A stretch of DNA of 64,000 nt. It comes from Trichuris trichiura. Lineage: Eukaryota; Nematoda; Enoplea; Trichinellida; Trichuridae. The stretch's first letter is position 1; each line of letters starts with the position of its first letter. Positions 23,208 through 33,287 of this stretch are shown in pieces. The translations under genes and the position numbers were made by a program. The notes beneath the pieces were generated by a model that worked only from the letters and a program-made list of their open reading frames with translations, was not told the DNA's origin and did not search any database. The DNA lies in the NCBI GenBank assembly GCA_037903355.1, contig JBAJFE010000060.1:2046001-2110000 (forward strand), read 5' to 3'.

Positions 23208-24066
23208 AAAATCACCAAATGCTACGCTTGTCCGCACGCACACGACTTTCGCTCCATTTTATTAAGGCCAGTAGCGATTAAACGTTACAACAATGCTTTC
23301 GAATTTGTCGTAGAACTGTTAAGACAAAATTGTCGGCAAAATACCTTTGCAGCGCGCGTTACACGTTGGTAAGGATCTGCGTTCTTTGATCGATTTTTGC
23401 TCATTCATTTTTGTCGCTGTTCATTAAAATTAGCACATTACGAATGAGAAATTAATTTTTGAAGCTTTATTTACTCCCGGACTGCGAGGGAAGCCGCTAA
23501 GACGTTAAGTCGCGTAATGCTGATGAAAGAAAAGGCTGTGGAATTGTTATTAATGAAGCCTTTATTGAAATTCGGCTTTTATTTTCAATCTTGAGCGGCG
23601 AAGAAGCACCTCAGCGCTTTGCTCCGTTGTTGTTCGTTACTGTTCATCGTCGTACCACTTCGGTTTGTAAAAAAGTACCTGCAAATCAGAAAATAAATTT
23701 TTATTAAGATTGCCCTAATAATTTACTTTATTTCAGTTCAACTTCTAATTAGAATAGATAAATTGCATCATAGCAAAAATAGTGTTGTGCTGGAGAGACC
23801 AGCTTTCGCGTTGTCGGTTTAAAATCTAAAAAATCAGACTGCAACTTTAAGGCAGCCTTCTGCGGCGTCAACAGCGAGAGGAAAGGACAGTTCTGTAAAG
23901 GAATGAAAAGGTGATAAGCTACAAAAGTTCCGGCTGATTGTTAACGATGAACTGGTTTTCCTCCTGGCGCCGCCCTCGGCCCCGTATAAAGCATGAAGGC
24001 AGATATTTCTCATTCGGTTGGCATGGTAGACATCTCTTGCGCGTTGCTAACGTTGTTCGCCTGCAG
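23208..24066. other. intergenic / possible first exon of the DERA-like gene
   Basis: 859 bp. The DERA-like gene needs an upstream exon ending in phase 1. An ATG near 23993 is a candidate, but I found no donor in the right phase, so the 5' end is unresolved. Confidence 0.4.
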
Positions 24067-26051
24067 ATATTGACAAAGTGGATCCCCCATTATGGCTAGA
24101 GCTTACGGCATCAAAACATGCAAAGAAAATATTGAAACGGTTATCACCAGTGTCCATTGACGACAAGGTGATAAGGACTTTATATTTTAAACTAACTTTT
24201 CTATTAGTTCGTAATACTTAGATTGCCGAAATTCTGAGAATAGTCAAAATGGCCGAGGTAATGTGCATTGACAACACTCGCTACGTGGAGCGAATATTTG
24301 ACGCCATAGACCTAACCGCTTCTCCGTACAAAAGCATTACGTCGCAGAAGCTTAAGGAAAGACCGCATTGCGCGGCCGTGTACATTCATCCGGTTTTCTT
24401 GGAATTCGCCGTTCAAAAGAAAATCGCCAAATACCCCGCCAAAGGTGGCTTCCATTTCAGGGTTAACACAAGTAAGCAAAACAGATTATTGGCAATTTTT
24501 TTCGAACGCTTTCAAGCTTTTTGAGGGAATTTTAAATCTTGAGCCTTATTCTACAGTAACGCACAAAATGCAGGTAACTTTCCGGAAAAATTCATGCATC
24601 CTGTTTTCTCCTCACTGCGCGCATGAGGATCATCCCCATTAAAGCCCAGCATTAAACATCAAGCTTATATTTAGGCTTAGACTTAAATAAGAGCAGGACG
24701 CTACTGTTTTACTGTAGGTTTAACAGTAATCCTGTTCTAGCTAAGCCTAAACTCGAACATAAAGATTGTATTTCGTTTTAAGCTTCGGTAAAAGCCTTCA
24801 TGCTTATCAGTGAAGAGTGAACAAAATCTTAGGCACTTTTTCGGAAAAGAAGCTCCATTTTATGAGATACGGTGTATTCTTTGCGATGGTGCGGGAAACA
24901 AGACCCACATTTTTTCATAAACGCACAAGTCTCTAAAAAATACTATAATTATAAAAAAAATTATGAGCCTATGGTTTAATAAAAAAAGCTCTTCCACTTG
25001 GGGTGGAATGCTTATAAATACTAATGAAAAAATATGGATATAACGGTGTACCGTTTCTTTTCCCGACATCTGAGCGTATAAGCAATGCGGTGGCAGAAAT
25101 AAACAATGTCTGTGCATTTCAGCTTTGACGATTAGCGTTAGAAAAAGAATGTTTGACTACTTGCACATAGCAGCCGAAGATGGGGCCGCTGAAATTGACG
25201 TAATACCACTGGAGTTCCGTCATTTGGATTACGATAACGTCAAAAGTAGGCGTTCCGAATTTTGAGTCGTTTTCGAAAGTGCCGCCGCTTTTGGTAGAAC
25301 CCGTCTAATAAGCATCGGCTCCTAAACGAGAGCCTCCTTCTTGGTTTAGCATAACTTTGAAATTAGATTTTACTACAAAAATAATAACTTTAGTGGGCAC
25401 GCAACAAAAGTGACACGCAGGTTGGTTGCATTGATAAGAATTTGAATTGCTCCCTGCGCATCATTTAACATTTGAGGTTAAATCTCGTTTTTGTCAGACA
25501 TTTTTACGCAGATTTAGGTGTCTCTATTGCGCGTACTGAAATAAGACTGTGTTGACTAAGCAAGTTTAACCTTAGAGATTTATTACGACCTCGCAACTAC
25601 AAAAGCAAACCTCCCACCCGGCGTAAGATGCAAAACATGCGTAGTTTTACCCTCGGGACTGTCCGTAGACAGTGTCTACATGGCAAGCATGGTCAGCTTC
25701 ATTGCTGGTGACATAGTGGTCCCTTAGCATAACGCAGAAGACCTGATGTCCATTTTAGGTCATCAGTTTGTTCGATTACCCGCGACAAAGATATCGCTGT
25801 ACAAAAATTTGAAAGACCTCTACGCAGCTTGCAGTGCGGTGAAGCAATTTTCCAAAAACTATTACCGTATACCTGGAGTGAAGATGGGATTAGAAATTAG
25901 AACGCTCGACGAAGGCTTAGCGTATATGGCTATGGCGGATGAAGTTCTGGGAAGAAAATGGACGGTTAAAGACTTTTTTCGCATTGGCACTACATACTTT
26001 CTCAAGGATAGTGCCGGAGCATTGCTCAACTTGATCAAGATGAAGCATTAG
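24067..26051 (+). CDS. deoxyribose-phosphate aldolase homologue lacking both active-site lysines (5' end unresolved)
   Basis: Exons with continuous phase are 24067-24167, 24222-24471, 25123-25245, 25576-25707 and 25759-26051. Family landmarks of DERA (DeoC) appear in order: MAEVMCID near the start of the barrel, HCAAVYIHP, AAEDGAAEIDV (the conserved EID), VYMASMVSFIAG, and AMADEVLG-x-W followed by FRIGTTYFL. In active enzymes the Schiff-base lysine lies in F(I/V)KTSTG and a second lysine in GFKPAGG. Here the first site reads FVRLPATK (Arg, codon 25773-25775). The second reads GLEIRT (Glu, codon 25893-25895), with the PAGG loop missing. Aldolase chemistry in nucleoside catabolism is therefore unlikely. 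I read it as a pseudoenzyme or a binding/regulatory protein. The reading frame is intact, so it is probably expressed rather than a dead pseudogene. Confidence 0.8.
24563..24765. repeat. short interspersed foldback-like repeat, copy 1
   Basis: Lies in the long third intron of the DERA-like gene. It begins CACAAAATGCAGGT and contains a hairpin with arms TTAGGCTTAG (24671-24680) and CTAAGCCTAA (24741-24750). It shares words and order with copies near 27108 and 35420. Confidence 0.5.
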
Positions 26052-27312
26052 CGCTTTTCTAACAGTCTGCCGCCTGCCGTGGTATTACGGCGGTCCTCCC
26101 TAAAAGTGATGGTTTAACCTTTTCGAATTCTGCTAGAGGAAAAAGACAACCGTAATACAACTGCAGCGGTTAGCTATCTTGAAGTAAGCGACGTAATTCG
26201 TTTTTTATATAATAAACATTTCCTAAAATAAAAACCCTCCGCGAATTTGAATTTTCTGAGTAGACATTGCCAGAAAGCTGAAACAGAAGTTGCAAGCGCG
26301 AAAGCTATACAAACTAGCTCACTACAATTCAAACAAATTCAGGTACCGGTTACCTTACGAAACATGATTTCCAAGAACGTAAATTGACGTAAACAAGTGC
26401 GTACTTGACTAGCCGACAAAATCGGTTGCACAGCTTTCGCGAGCTTTATTATTTATAAATTGAACAACAGAACAACAAAAGCATAAAACCTAATTGTTCG
26501 CAAGTCTAAAAAGTATGTTCAAATAATCAATTCTTGCCCACGAAATGGCTGCTAACTGTTTGCGTTTCCCGTTTAAGCTGTGTTCGCAGATCAACAATTC
26601 GGTAGTTTACATTACGGCTTTCATTTGATCCAAATTTGTTATCTTTGAAAGGTCTCTGAACGATTATGACGGAGGGAATTTGTTCAAAAAGATCGCCGGT
26701 TTTTAATTGTTTTTAGTTCAATGCGATATTCTTTTCGGAACTGTCTTTTCGACGAATAAGCGACTGCTTCTGTTTTGTTGGCACTTTAACGCTAGAACAG
26801 CATGGACATCGACCCTTTGTTCTTCCTTTTAAAAAACCAATTTTTCCTACAGACAGAACGTTGAAAGATTACAAAGTCGCTTAAAAGCATAAGAGCAGAA
26901 GGCTCCTGCGAATGAATAGTTTTATGGGCCTTTAAGATGTTTTGAAGACCAGAAAAATTGCTGAACTCAAAAGCGCATTTTCCAGCAATGAAATAACGAT
27001 GCCGAGAGCAGAGAATAAAAACATATTTTTTTCGGGGCAAAATAACTAAATCTCGACTAGAAATTTTGCGTCTAGTAACCCACTGCCTCGCAAGGAATTT
27101 ACCGCATATCACAAAATGCAGGTTCTTTCCTGAAAATATGCTGGAAACCTGCTATATCCTCGCTGACAAGCAAGCCAAAGCCTACAAATAAAGCTTAAGT
27201 TTGAGCTTACGCTTATATAAAAGCAAGACAGGATGTCTGGCAACAAAAGCCTGCTGTAGCCTACCACTGCCTTACTGCAGGTTTCCTGCAATTTTTTTAA
27301 TCTGACCCTATT
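26052..27312. other. intergenic, no gene recognised
   Basis: AT-rich stretch between the DERA-like gene and PLE-B. It contains repeat copy 2 near its right end. Open frames (for example 26792-27112) have no domain signal. Confidence 0.5.
27108..27296. repeat. short interspersed foldback-like repeat, copy 2
   Basis: It begins with the CACAAAATGCAGGT word of copy 1. It continues with TAAAGCTTAAGTTTGAGCTT and TATAAAAGCAAGACAGG, which align with copies 1 and 3, and ends near a GCAGGTTTCCTGC word. It abuts the left end of PLE-B. Confidence 0.5.
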
Positions 27313-27414
27313 TTGAAGATATAGTGTCTTCGTACGGGACCAAATAATTTCATTTTTTGGCTTCTTTTTGTACGGATTTTCTCTGTCCCGTTGAAAAAAA
27401 CTTTTATTAATAAA

Positions 27415-27460
27415 CTGTCCGTAGCTTTCGGGTCCGAACTTGACCCGTCATCAGCGGTCT
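27415..27460 (-). ncRNA. hammerhead-ribozyme-like motif, inverted 5' end of PLE-B
   Basis: On the minus strand AGACCG is followed by CTGATGA, a GGGTC...GACCC hairpin, GAAAGCTA, CGG and GTTT. It keeps the stem I pairing of the PLE-A version with GU in place of GC, a compatible change. Confidence 0.5.
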
Positions 27461-27462
27461 AA

Positions 27463-29088
27463 GGTCATCTTCGTTCCCTTCTCATCACATACGTCACAGA
27501 AACCAAGGAACCAGAAATCATCAAGATAGCGAAACATCTTAGGTTCACATCAAATTACAGACCCCCTCAGCTCTATGGACTGCCTAAAGTGCACAAACCG
27601 GAGGTCCCACTAAGACCAATAGTTTCCACAATTAACAGCACCACAAGTGAGCTCAGCCGATATTTGAAAAAGGTGATCAAACCACTAACTGATAAAGAAC
27701 CGTCCTTCGTCAAAAATAGTAACACCTTCGTCAACGAAATACGAGAATACCATCTAGAACCGGACGAAATCTTAGTTAGCTACGATGTAAAAGATTTATT
27801 CCCTAGCATTCCGATTTCAAAAACTCTCGATACACCATACAATCTCCTCAATACAGACACAAATTTGTTCACCAGAACCAAGTTAAATCCTTTCCACATT
27901 GTCAAGTTGGTATCATTCTGTATGCAAGAAAGCAATTACTTCATGTTTGATAATAAGCTCTACAAACAATCTAACGGTGTCCCTATCGGCAACCCACTAT
28001 CTCCTATCCTGGCTGAAATATTCATGGAGAGTTTTGAAAGGCAAATGTTGAAAACGGTAGATAGGCAAATAGCCCCACGACTATTCAAAAGATACGTAGA
28101 TGACATCTTCGTAATTATCAAAGATAGAAAGGAAGAACAGTTTCTAGAATTTCTTAACAGCGTATGCCCCAATCAAATCGTTTTTACAATGGAGAAAGAA
28201 TCAAATCGAACCCTCCTCTTCCTTGACACACTGATTATTCGCACTAATCAAGGACTAAAAACCGGAGTTTACAGAAAACCAACACACACTGACCAATATC
28301 TTAATTTCTCATCGCACCATCCACGCTCAGTAATGCGCGGAATCCTCTCAGGAATGATTAACAGAGCAATCAATTTATGTGATCCAGAATTTCTCCGATC
28401 GGAATTCAACTACATTAGAAAAACATTCTACAAAAATGACTACCCGAAATATTTTATTGATCAAGTATTCAAGCAAAAGCTGCGCAACCAGGAATCACTG
28501 CAACTAAGTAATTTGCCTGATATACGCTTAGTTATCCCCTACGTGGCAGGACTGGGAGAAAAGATTGTCCTGTTAGGAAGACGGTTAGGGTTCCGAGTCT
28601 TTTTCAAAGACTTCCTCAACCTCAGGACAATCCTCCGGAAGGACAGAACGAAAATCCCAGAAAACAAAAGGACAGGATTAGTCTACGCAATCGAATGTCC
28701 CTGTTCAGGAGTGTACATTGGGGAAACGGGCAACACCCTCGAACATAGATTCAATGAACACATAAAGGGGTTAACCATTTATAACAACGCTAAAAACATT
28801 CTCAACAACGGTAACAACCATACAGGACAACGTGGAAGACCAATATCAGACCCAAGGATCACCATGGAGAAGGCAATACTTGCCTCGGCTGTTGTGGAAC
28901 ACGCATCACATTGCAATCTAAGCCTTGGTGCAAAAGTTTTATGTTATGAAAAGAATGCACGCTTACGAAAAATTAAGGAAGCTCTGTATATTAGAAACAA
29001 CACAACCTACAACCGAGATAAAGGAAAGGAAATAAATGAAATATGGACGAATGTTGTAACCCGATCGAATTGTTGCTCGCTCAACTAA
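27463..29088 (+). CDS. PLE-B reverse transcriptase with GIY-YIG endonuclease, 5'-truncated but open
   Basis: One uninterrupted frame of about 540 codons from the element junction to the TAA at 29086-29088. There is no native start. Reading begins inside the RT, upstream of QLYGLPKVHKPEVPLRPIV. RT signatures are SYDVKDLFPSIP, NGVPIGNPLSP and the catalytic RYVDDIF (Asp pair near 27589 + 170 codons), followed by KPTHTDQYLNF. The C-terminal endonuclease begins CPCSGVYIGETGNTLEHRF and ends at NCCSLN. Compared with PLE-A and PLE-C, this copy has no frameshift or stop, so it is the youngest or best preserved PLE here. It still lacks the N-terminal part needed for autonomous movement. The enzyme would nick target DNA and prime reverse transcription there. 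Confidence 0.9.
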   Translation, partial: GHLRSLLITYVTETKEPEIIKIAKHLRFTSNYRPPQLYGLPKVHKPEVPLRPIVSTINSTTSELSRYLKKVIKPLTDKEPSFVKNSNTFVNEIREYHLEPDEILVSYDVKDLFPSIPISKTLDTPYNLLNTDTNLFTRTKLNPFHIVKLVSFCMQESNYFMFDNKLYKQSNGVPIGNPLSPILAEIFMESFERQMLKTVDRQIAPRLFKRYVDDIFVIIKDRKEEQFLEFLNSVCPNQIVFTMEKESNRTLLFLDTLIIRTNQGLKTGVYRKPTHTDQYLNFSSHHPRSVMRGILSGMINRAINLCDPEFLRSEFNYIRKTFYKNDYPKYFIDQVFKQKLRNQESLQLSNLPDIRLVIPYVAGLGEKIVLLGRRLGFRVFFKDFLNLRTILRKDRTKIPENKRTGLVYAIECPCSGVYIGETGNTLEHRFNEHIKGLTIYNNAKNILNNGNNHTGQRGRPISDPRITMEKAILASAVVEHASHCNLSLGAKVLCYEKNARLRKIKEALYIRNNTTYNRDKGKEINEIWTNVVTRSNCCSLN

Positions 29089-29220
29089 GATTGGATACAC
29101 CCGCACGAACTGCTGACAGACAATGAGAAAAGAACTACAAGGCCCACTTTAAAACACGGGCCTTTAAACAGCTATACACCTTGCACGTTACTAGTGCCCT
29201 TTATTCATAGGTCAATCCTT

Positions 29221-29268
29221 AGACCGCTGATGACGGGTCAAGTTCGGACCCGAAAGCTACGGATAGTT
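29221..29268 (+). ncRNA. hammerhead-ribozyme-like motif, 3' end of PLE-B
   Basis: AGACCG, CTGATGA, then C, GGGTC, loop, GACCC, GAAA, GC, TA, CGG...GTTT. The predicted cleavage is after the CTA triplet. Same strand as the coding sequence. Core residues are intact apart from the extra C before stem II. Confidence 0.6.
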
Positions 29269-29295
29269 TATTAGTAAAAGTTTTTTCAACGGGAC

Positions 29296-29542
29296 TGTTA
29301 TTTCACAGCTCCAGTACACGAAACTCTTTATTCAAGCTAACTCGGACAGACACAATAACAACGACAACACCAAAACCCCCCGTAGTACGCTTATATCGCA
29401 ATTGCCCACGCACTTCTCGACCGCGCCAGCTTCTGTCTGCGCTGCGTGACTTACCCTATCAACTCTGCCATCTGCTCGGCCATCTGCTCAGCCACCCACT
29501 CTTTTCTGTCCTCCAATAGTGAGAGCATCATTCTAAAGCACA
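29296..29542 (-). repeat. 3' LTR
   Basis: Begins TGTGC and ends AACA on the minus strand (TG...CA termini). About 97% identical by eye to the LTR at 33288-33533. Contains tandem CATCTGCTC words. Confidence 0.9.
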
Positions 29543-29556
29543 TGCCCCCCTGATTT

Positions 29557-32430
29557 CTAATCACAAACTGAGCAACCTCTTTGCTGGCGAATTCTCCTCG
29601 AGCGACGTAGTTGTGGTGCCGGTGAGTCTGTGCCCTGATCTGCGCTCCGCGTTTGTTCGGGGCGCTCCCCTGATTCGTAAAGGTGCACCGGTGGTGCTGC
29701 ATTTACGTTCGAATCTCGTATCGGCACGCGAATGAGTAGCGGTTCCTCGACTTCATCTTCGGTGCTGTGAGTGCCGTTCTGTCGATCCGGTGGCGGTGCC
29801 CGGCGACGGACATCTCGCACATGCCGCGGTATTCCGTCTATTTTCACTGCTTGATCGGACAAGACGTTTGTAACAATCCCTTCTTTGTATCGCGTGTCAC
29901 ATCTTCCCGCTGGCGGTCGTGTCCATACTTCATCGCCAACATTGTACCTGTTGCGTATGTCTTGGTTAGTACGGATAACGGGGTCTACGTCTCGTACCCG
30001 CATGAGATATCGATAAATCATATTCGCTGGGGCTGTGGCTGCCGTGCGGTCGTCTCGCGGCGTGACGTTGTATAAATATACTGCCTCGCGCACCGAACAA
30101 TTCTTCCTGGCTGCGATTACTTTTATCGTTCGGTGGCATCTTTCGACAATGCCATTTCCAGATGGTACGTAAGCACATCTGAATTTAACGCGAACGCTCC
30201 AGCGATTGAGGAAGTCAGCGAAGGTTCGACTCTGAAACGCAGTGTCATTATCAGTCAGTATTTCGTCGGGCGCCCCACGTTCAAAAAATATAGTTTCCAA
30301 CTGGTCTATAACCTCGGCAGTGGTGCGAAACCTTAGCGGACGCCATATCGAGAAGCGCGAAGGTCCACAGTCAATCACGGTTAAGAGTTTTCCTCTACAA
30401 TGGGCAAAGTCCATCGCAATTCTATGCCATATTCTGCCTACCTCCAGTTGTCCATGTTTCCACTTTGCAGGCGCTGGGTCGATTGATTGACAGACATCAC
30501 AATTGCTGATCACCTGCCTTACGGATCGTTTAGATATTGCCGGGTTACGCCGTCTGGCAAAGTAAAGTGTTTTCCTCAGTCCCGAGTGGCCTGCATTGTG
30601 GTGAACCTCAGCGATCAGCTGGTCGATCTCTTGATCCGACGCTGATGCACATGCTGGCACAGTGAACGAATCCTTCGGTGCTGTCCACCGGCGTGGTACG
30701 CGGGTCAGAACATCTGCTTTGTTTGCCGCCGACGGCACCAATGTAACTGAAAACTGCAGTTCGTATTCTTCAACCAATGCAAGTATAGTACCCACGCGGC
30801 GCCGAATAAGCATTTCATTCGCGGCCTTTGTCTTTAAACGGGCTTTTCCAGACAAACCATCAGTGAGCCAACGCCGAACCGTCAGAGAGTCCGTCATTAA
30901 TTCAACCTGCTTCATGCGCCAAGAAATGGCTAGGTTCAGACCTTTAATTGCCGCGTCCAGTTCCGCCATATTTATGTGGCAAGCATCCTCTGGGCGTAAC
31001 CATGCGGCGTCCTCAACAACGGCTCCATTTACTTCTAGCACCGCGCCTATCGCCAAGGTACTTGCATCAACCCATAGCTTGGCTTTGTCTCCTGCGACTG
31101 CCCAACATCCACGTGCCGGGTCCCGGTTCTTAACAGCATCAGCGACTTCGGCGAGCTGTTCGCGAATGCGGTCGTCATCGATGGGTTCGTCCCAGTTCGC
31201 GGTTGCAGTATTTGCTTCTCTTTTGATAAAGGCCACTGCCGTCCTCAGCCAACTGCACACCGGGTAGTGGCCTATTAGCTCGCCGCAGTAGGAAAATATC
31301 GTCCTGCGCGTCAACCGCTTTGGCAACGTACTGACTTTGGCTCCTCTTGTCCACGTGAGGCCAGTATGCGTTCTGCTGACCTGCAAGCCTAAAACATGAG
31401 CCCCGTCAGCTATTCGTTCCGGCGCTTTCGATATCAGCCCATAATCTGCCAAATGCAGCTTTACGCGACTCGCCTTCACGACGTTTTCGTTAACGAAAAT
31501 GTCGTCTATGTATGCGGAAGTAGCTCTTCGGATGTCGTTATCTCGAGATAACACGCAGTTAACCACAGCAGTCATAATTACGGGTGCTACATTCAATCCG
31601 AACCCAAGTCGAGTAAGGCAATATCTCCTGCCGTCGAGCATAACAGTTTGATAGGGCCACAACGACTTATCTATGTGTATCTGTAGGTAAGCTTGTTTCA
31701 AATCCAGGATAGAAACGTTTTCGCCCTGTCGCCGCCATTCTCGCAGTTTATGTGCACAAACGTCACTGTTCCCGGTAAATGCAGCAATATGAGTATTCAG
31801 TTCACGAAAGTCCAGTACAGGACGGACCTTGCCTTTACTTCGCTGGGTGACTGCCAGAAGCGGAATGAGCGCTTTCGCCGGGCCTAATTCCTCCTCATTG
31901 TAGGGCACTAACCAACCGTTGCGTACCCACCTGTTCAATTCCTCCCTATAGGGCTTCCGAATGCCCGCTGCCGACGTGTACTCTTCTCGTGTATTACATA
32001 ACTGGGCAGGAGCCGAACCGTTGGACCATTTCCATGCTGCGGTCCAAACGTGAGTAACCGGATCATAAGTAGCGAAAAAGTCGTTTCTGTCAATGTGAAT
32101 CCTGGCGTCGGCGCTGGCGCATATCGCGGGGTTTCCCTGACCAACTCGCACTCGTCCTTCACCATCCACCGTCACTCCCCCGAGAGCTATTATTCCGCTC
32201 ATGCCAATAATAAAATCGAGATTTAGCGGTCTTTTCGGGGAGATAATCGCCTCCACCATAACTGTAGGTCCACAGGGCAGTTCCAAGCTCACGGAGCCGA
32301 TGCCAATACAACGCAACAGTTCCCCGCTCACCGTAGTTATGTTAACTCGTTGCCTCCGCCATCTCGCGCAACAAGCGGAATATGCAATACACCTGGTACA
32401 GCCCGTGTCTACAAGGGCACGGCGCTGCAC
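29557..32430 (-). CDS. LTR retrotransposon Pol: protease, RT, RNase H, integrase
   Basis: 957 open codons. The frame stays open a little upstream of 32430 into gag, in the -1 frame, so the true start is probably a frameshift fusion. An aspartic-protease motif LVDTGC is at residues 7-11. RT covers about 160-360 with VLDFREL, ILDLKQAYLQIH, LGFGLNVAP and YIDDIF (near 307-312). RNase H follows with VDAS, AELDAA and TDSLTV. Integrase has an HHCC-like finger (HHNAGHSG ... CDVCQ) and the D,D,E core seen as MDFAH, TDNDTAF and GNGIVERCHR. There are no internal stops, and with LTRs about 97% identical it is a fairly recent insertion. The C-terminal part is Arg/Pro-rich and ends at 29557 next to the 3' LTR. 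Confidence 0.92.
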   Translation of the reverse strand: MQRRALVDTGCTRCIAYSACCARWRRQRVNITTVSGELLRCIGIGSVSLELPCGPTVMVEAIISPKRPLNLDFIIGMSGIIALGGVTVDGEGRVRVGQGNPAICASADARIHIDRNDFFATYDPVTHVWTAAWKWSNGSAPAQLCNTREEYTSAAGIRKPYREELNRWVRNGWLVPYNEEELGPAKALIPLLAVTQRSKGKVRPVLDFRELNTHIAAFTGNSDVCAHKLREWRRQGENVSILDLKQAYLQIHIDKSLWPYQTVMLDGRRYCLTRLGFGLNVAPVIMTAVVNCVLSRDNDIRRATSAYIDDIFVNENVVKASRVKLHLADYGLISKAPERIADGAHVLGLQVSRTHTGLTWTRGAKVSTLPKRLTRRTIFSYCGELIGHYPVCSWLRTAVAFIKREANTATANWDEPIDDDRIREQLAEVADAVKNRDPARGCWAVAGDKAKLWVDASTLAIGAVLEVNGAVVEDAAWLRPEDACHINMAELDAAIKGLNLAISWRMKQVELMTDSLTVRRWLTDGLSGKARLKTKAANEMLIRRRVGTILALVEEYELQFSVTLVPSAANKADVLTRVPRRWTAPKDSFTVPACASASDQEIDQLIAEVHHNAGHSGLRKTLYFARRRNPAISKRSVRQVISNCDVCQSIDPAPAKWKHGQLEVGRIWHRIAMDFAHCRGKLLTVIDCGPSRFSIWRPLRFRTTAEVIDQLETIFFERGAPDEILTDNDTAFQSRTFADFLNRWSVRVKFRCAYVPSGNGIVERCHRTIKVIAARKNCSVREAVYLYNVTPRDDRTAATAPANMIYRYLMRVRDVDPVIRTNQDIRNRYNVGDEVWTRPPAGRCDTRYKEGIVTNVLSDQAVKIDGIPRHVRDVRRRAPPPDRQNGTHSTEDEVEEPLLIRVPIRDSNVNAAPPVHLYESGERPEQTRSADQGTDSPAPQLRRSRRIRQQRGCSVCD

Positions 32431-32468
32431 ACCATTGACGTTGATCTTTATGACTGGAAGCGCCTTGG

Positions 32469-33272
32469 TTAGATTTGGGAGGGGGACGGTGCTGATCTTC
32501 CCTCCCCATTGTCGTTTCCCTGCCGCCTGGGGCTGCCTGACGCGGGCAGATCGCGACTCTGCTTCCGCTGCTGTCCATAAGGCTGATCATCGTGGCTACC
32601 AGTTCTTCGGAAAGAGTTTGAGCTGCGGTTGCGAGTTAAACAGTCCCTGGCGAGATGATTTGCCCCACCACAGGCATAGCATCGTATTGCTCCGTTCCTT
32701 GGCGTACCTTTGGAGATCATGCATGGCTCTCCAGACGCCAGGCCTGCATCCAGCTTGCTGATAGAGGAGTTGTTTGTCAGAACTGCGCGGGCTCGCGTAA
32801 CCAACTGAGTTAGACTGAACTCTTCTATTCGCGACCCTGCCCTCAGGAGCTGACGAACCTCGTCTGGTAGACCTGTGACGAACGCACACGACAACTGTCT
32901 CTCTGATGCACCTCCAAACAGTGACGCCAATCTCTGCAAATCTGCCACGAACACGTCCGGAAGTTCACCAGGGTTGAGCCTTCTCGTGATGAATTGTTCA
33001 TAGGCGACGAATTGGTCTACTTCGAAAGCAGCCAGCAGGGACTTCTTTAGTTTTTCCACATTCTCCTTGTCTTCAGCAGGCAACTGTAGGTACACAGCTA
33101 GGGCGCCACCGCTTAAGCGCAGCGGAATAACGGTAGCGACGTCACTCACCCCGCGTAATTTGCAGACCAATTCCACTTTTGTCAGCCAGTCAGCGATGGA
33201 CTGGCCAGGCGATCCGTCAAGCTCAGGAATGAGCTTCACATCCAGCAGTCCGTCTACTGCATGCGCCCCCAT
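32469..33272 (-). CDS. LTR retrotransposon Gag with CCHC zinc knuckle
   Basis: 267 residues from the ATG at 33272. An upstream in-frame ATG (33311) lies inside the LTR and is rejected as the usual start. The N-terminal two thirds is helical capsid-like sequence (QSIADWLTKVELVCKLRGV; YEQFITRRLNPGELPDVFVA). One CCHC knuckle, CYACGGANHLARDC, is near residue 198, followed by a basic Ser/Arg/Gly tail that would bind RNA. The stop at 32469-32471 lies about 40 bases before the protease motif of pol, which is in the -1 frame. No textbook slippery heptamer in the right register is obvious. Confidence 0.88.
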   Translation of the reverse strand: MGAHAVDGLLDVKLIPELDGSPGQSIADWLTKVELVCKLRGVSDVATVIPLRLSGGALAVYLQLPAEDKENVEKLKKSLLAAFEVDQFVAYEQFITRRLNPGELPDVFVADLQRLASLFGGASERQLSCAFVTGLPDEVRQLLRAGSRIEEFSLTQLVTRARAVLTNNSSISKLDAGLASGEPCMISKGTPRNGAIRCYACGGANHLARDCLTRNRSSNSFRRTGSHDDQPYGQQRKQSRDLPASGSPRRQGNDNGEGRSAPSPSQI

Positions 33273-33287
33273 AGAGCCTCGATAGCT

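Larger units (their letters stand above)
27313..29295 (+). mobile_element. Penelope-like element PLE-B, main part
   Basis: The left end TTGAAGATATAGTGTCTTCG at 27313 is the inverse of the right end at 33610. The right terminal part is displaced to 33534-33610 by the LTR element inserted at 29296. The 5' side jumps from the inverted terminal segment (to about 27462) directly into the RT frame, so the N-terminal region found in PLE-A/C is missing. It is a different subfamily from PLE-A/C. Confidence 0.9.

Noticed and set aside
30662..31267. 201-codon plus-strand frame inside the LTR element
   Set aside because: Antisense to the RT/RNase H part of pol.
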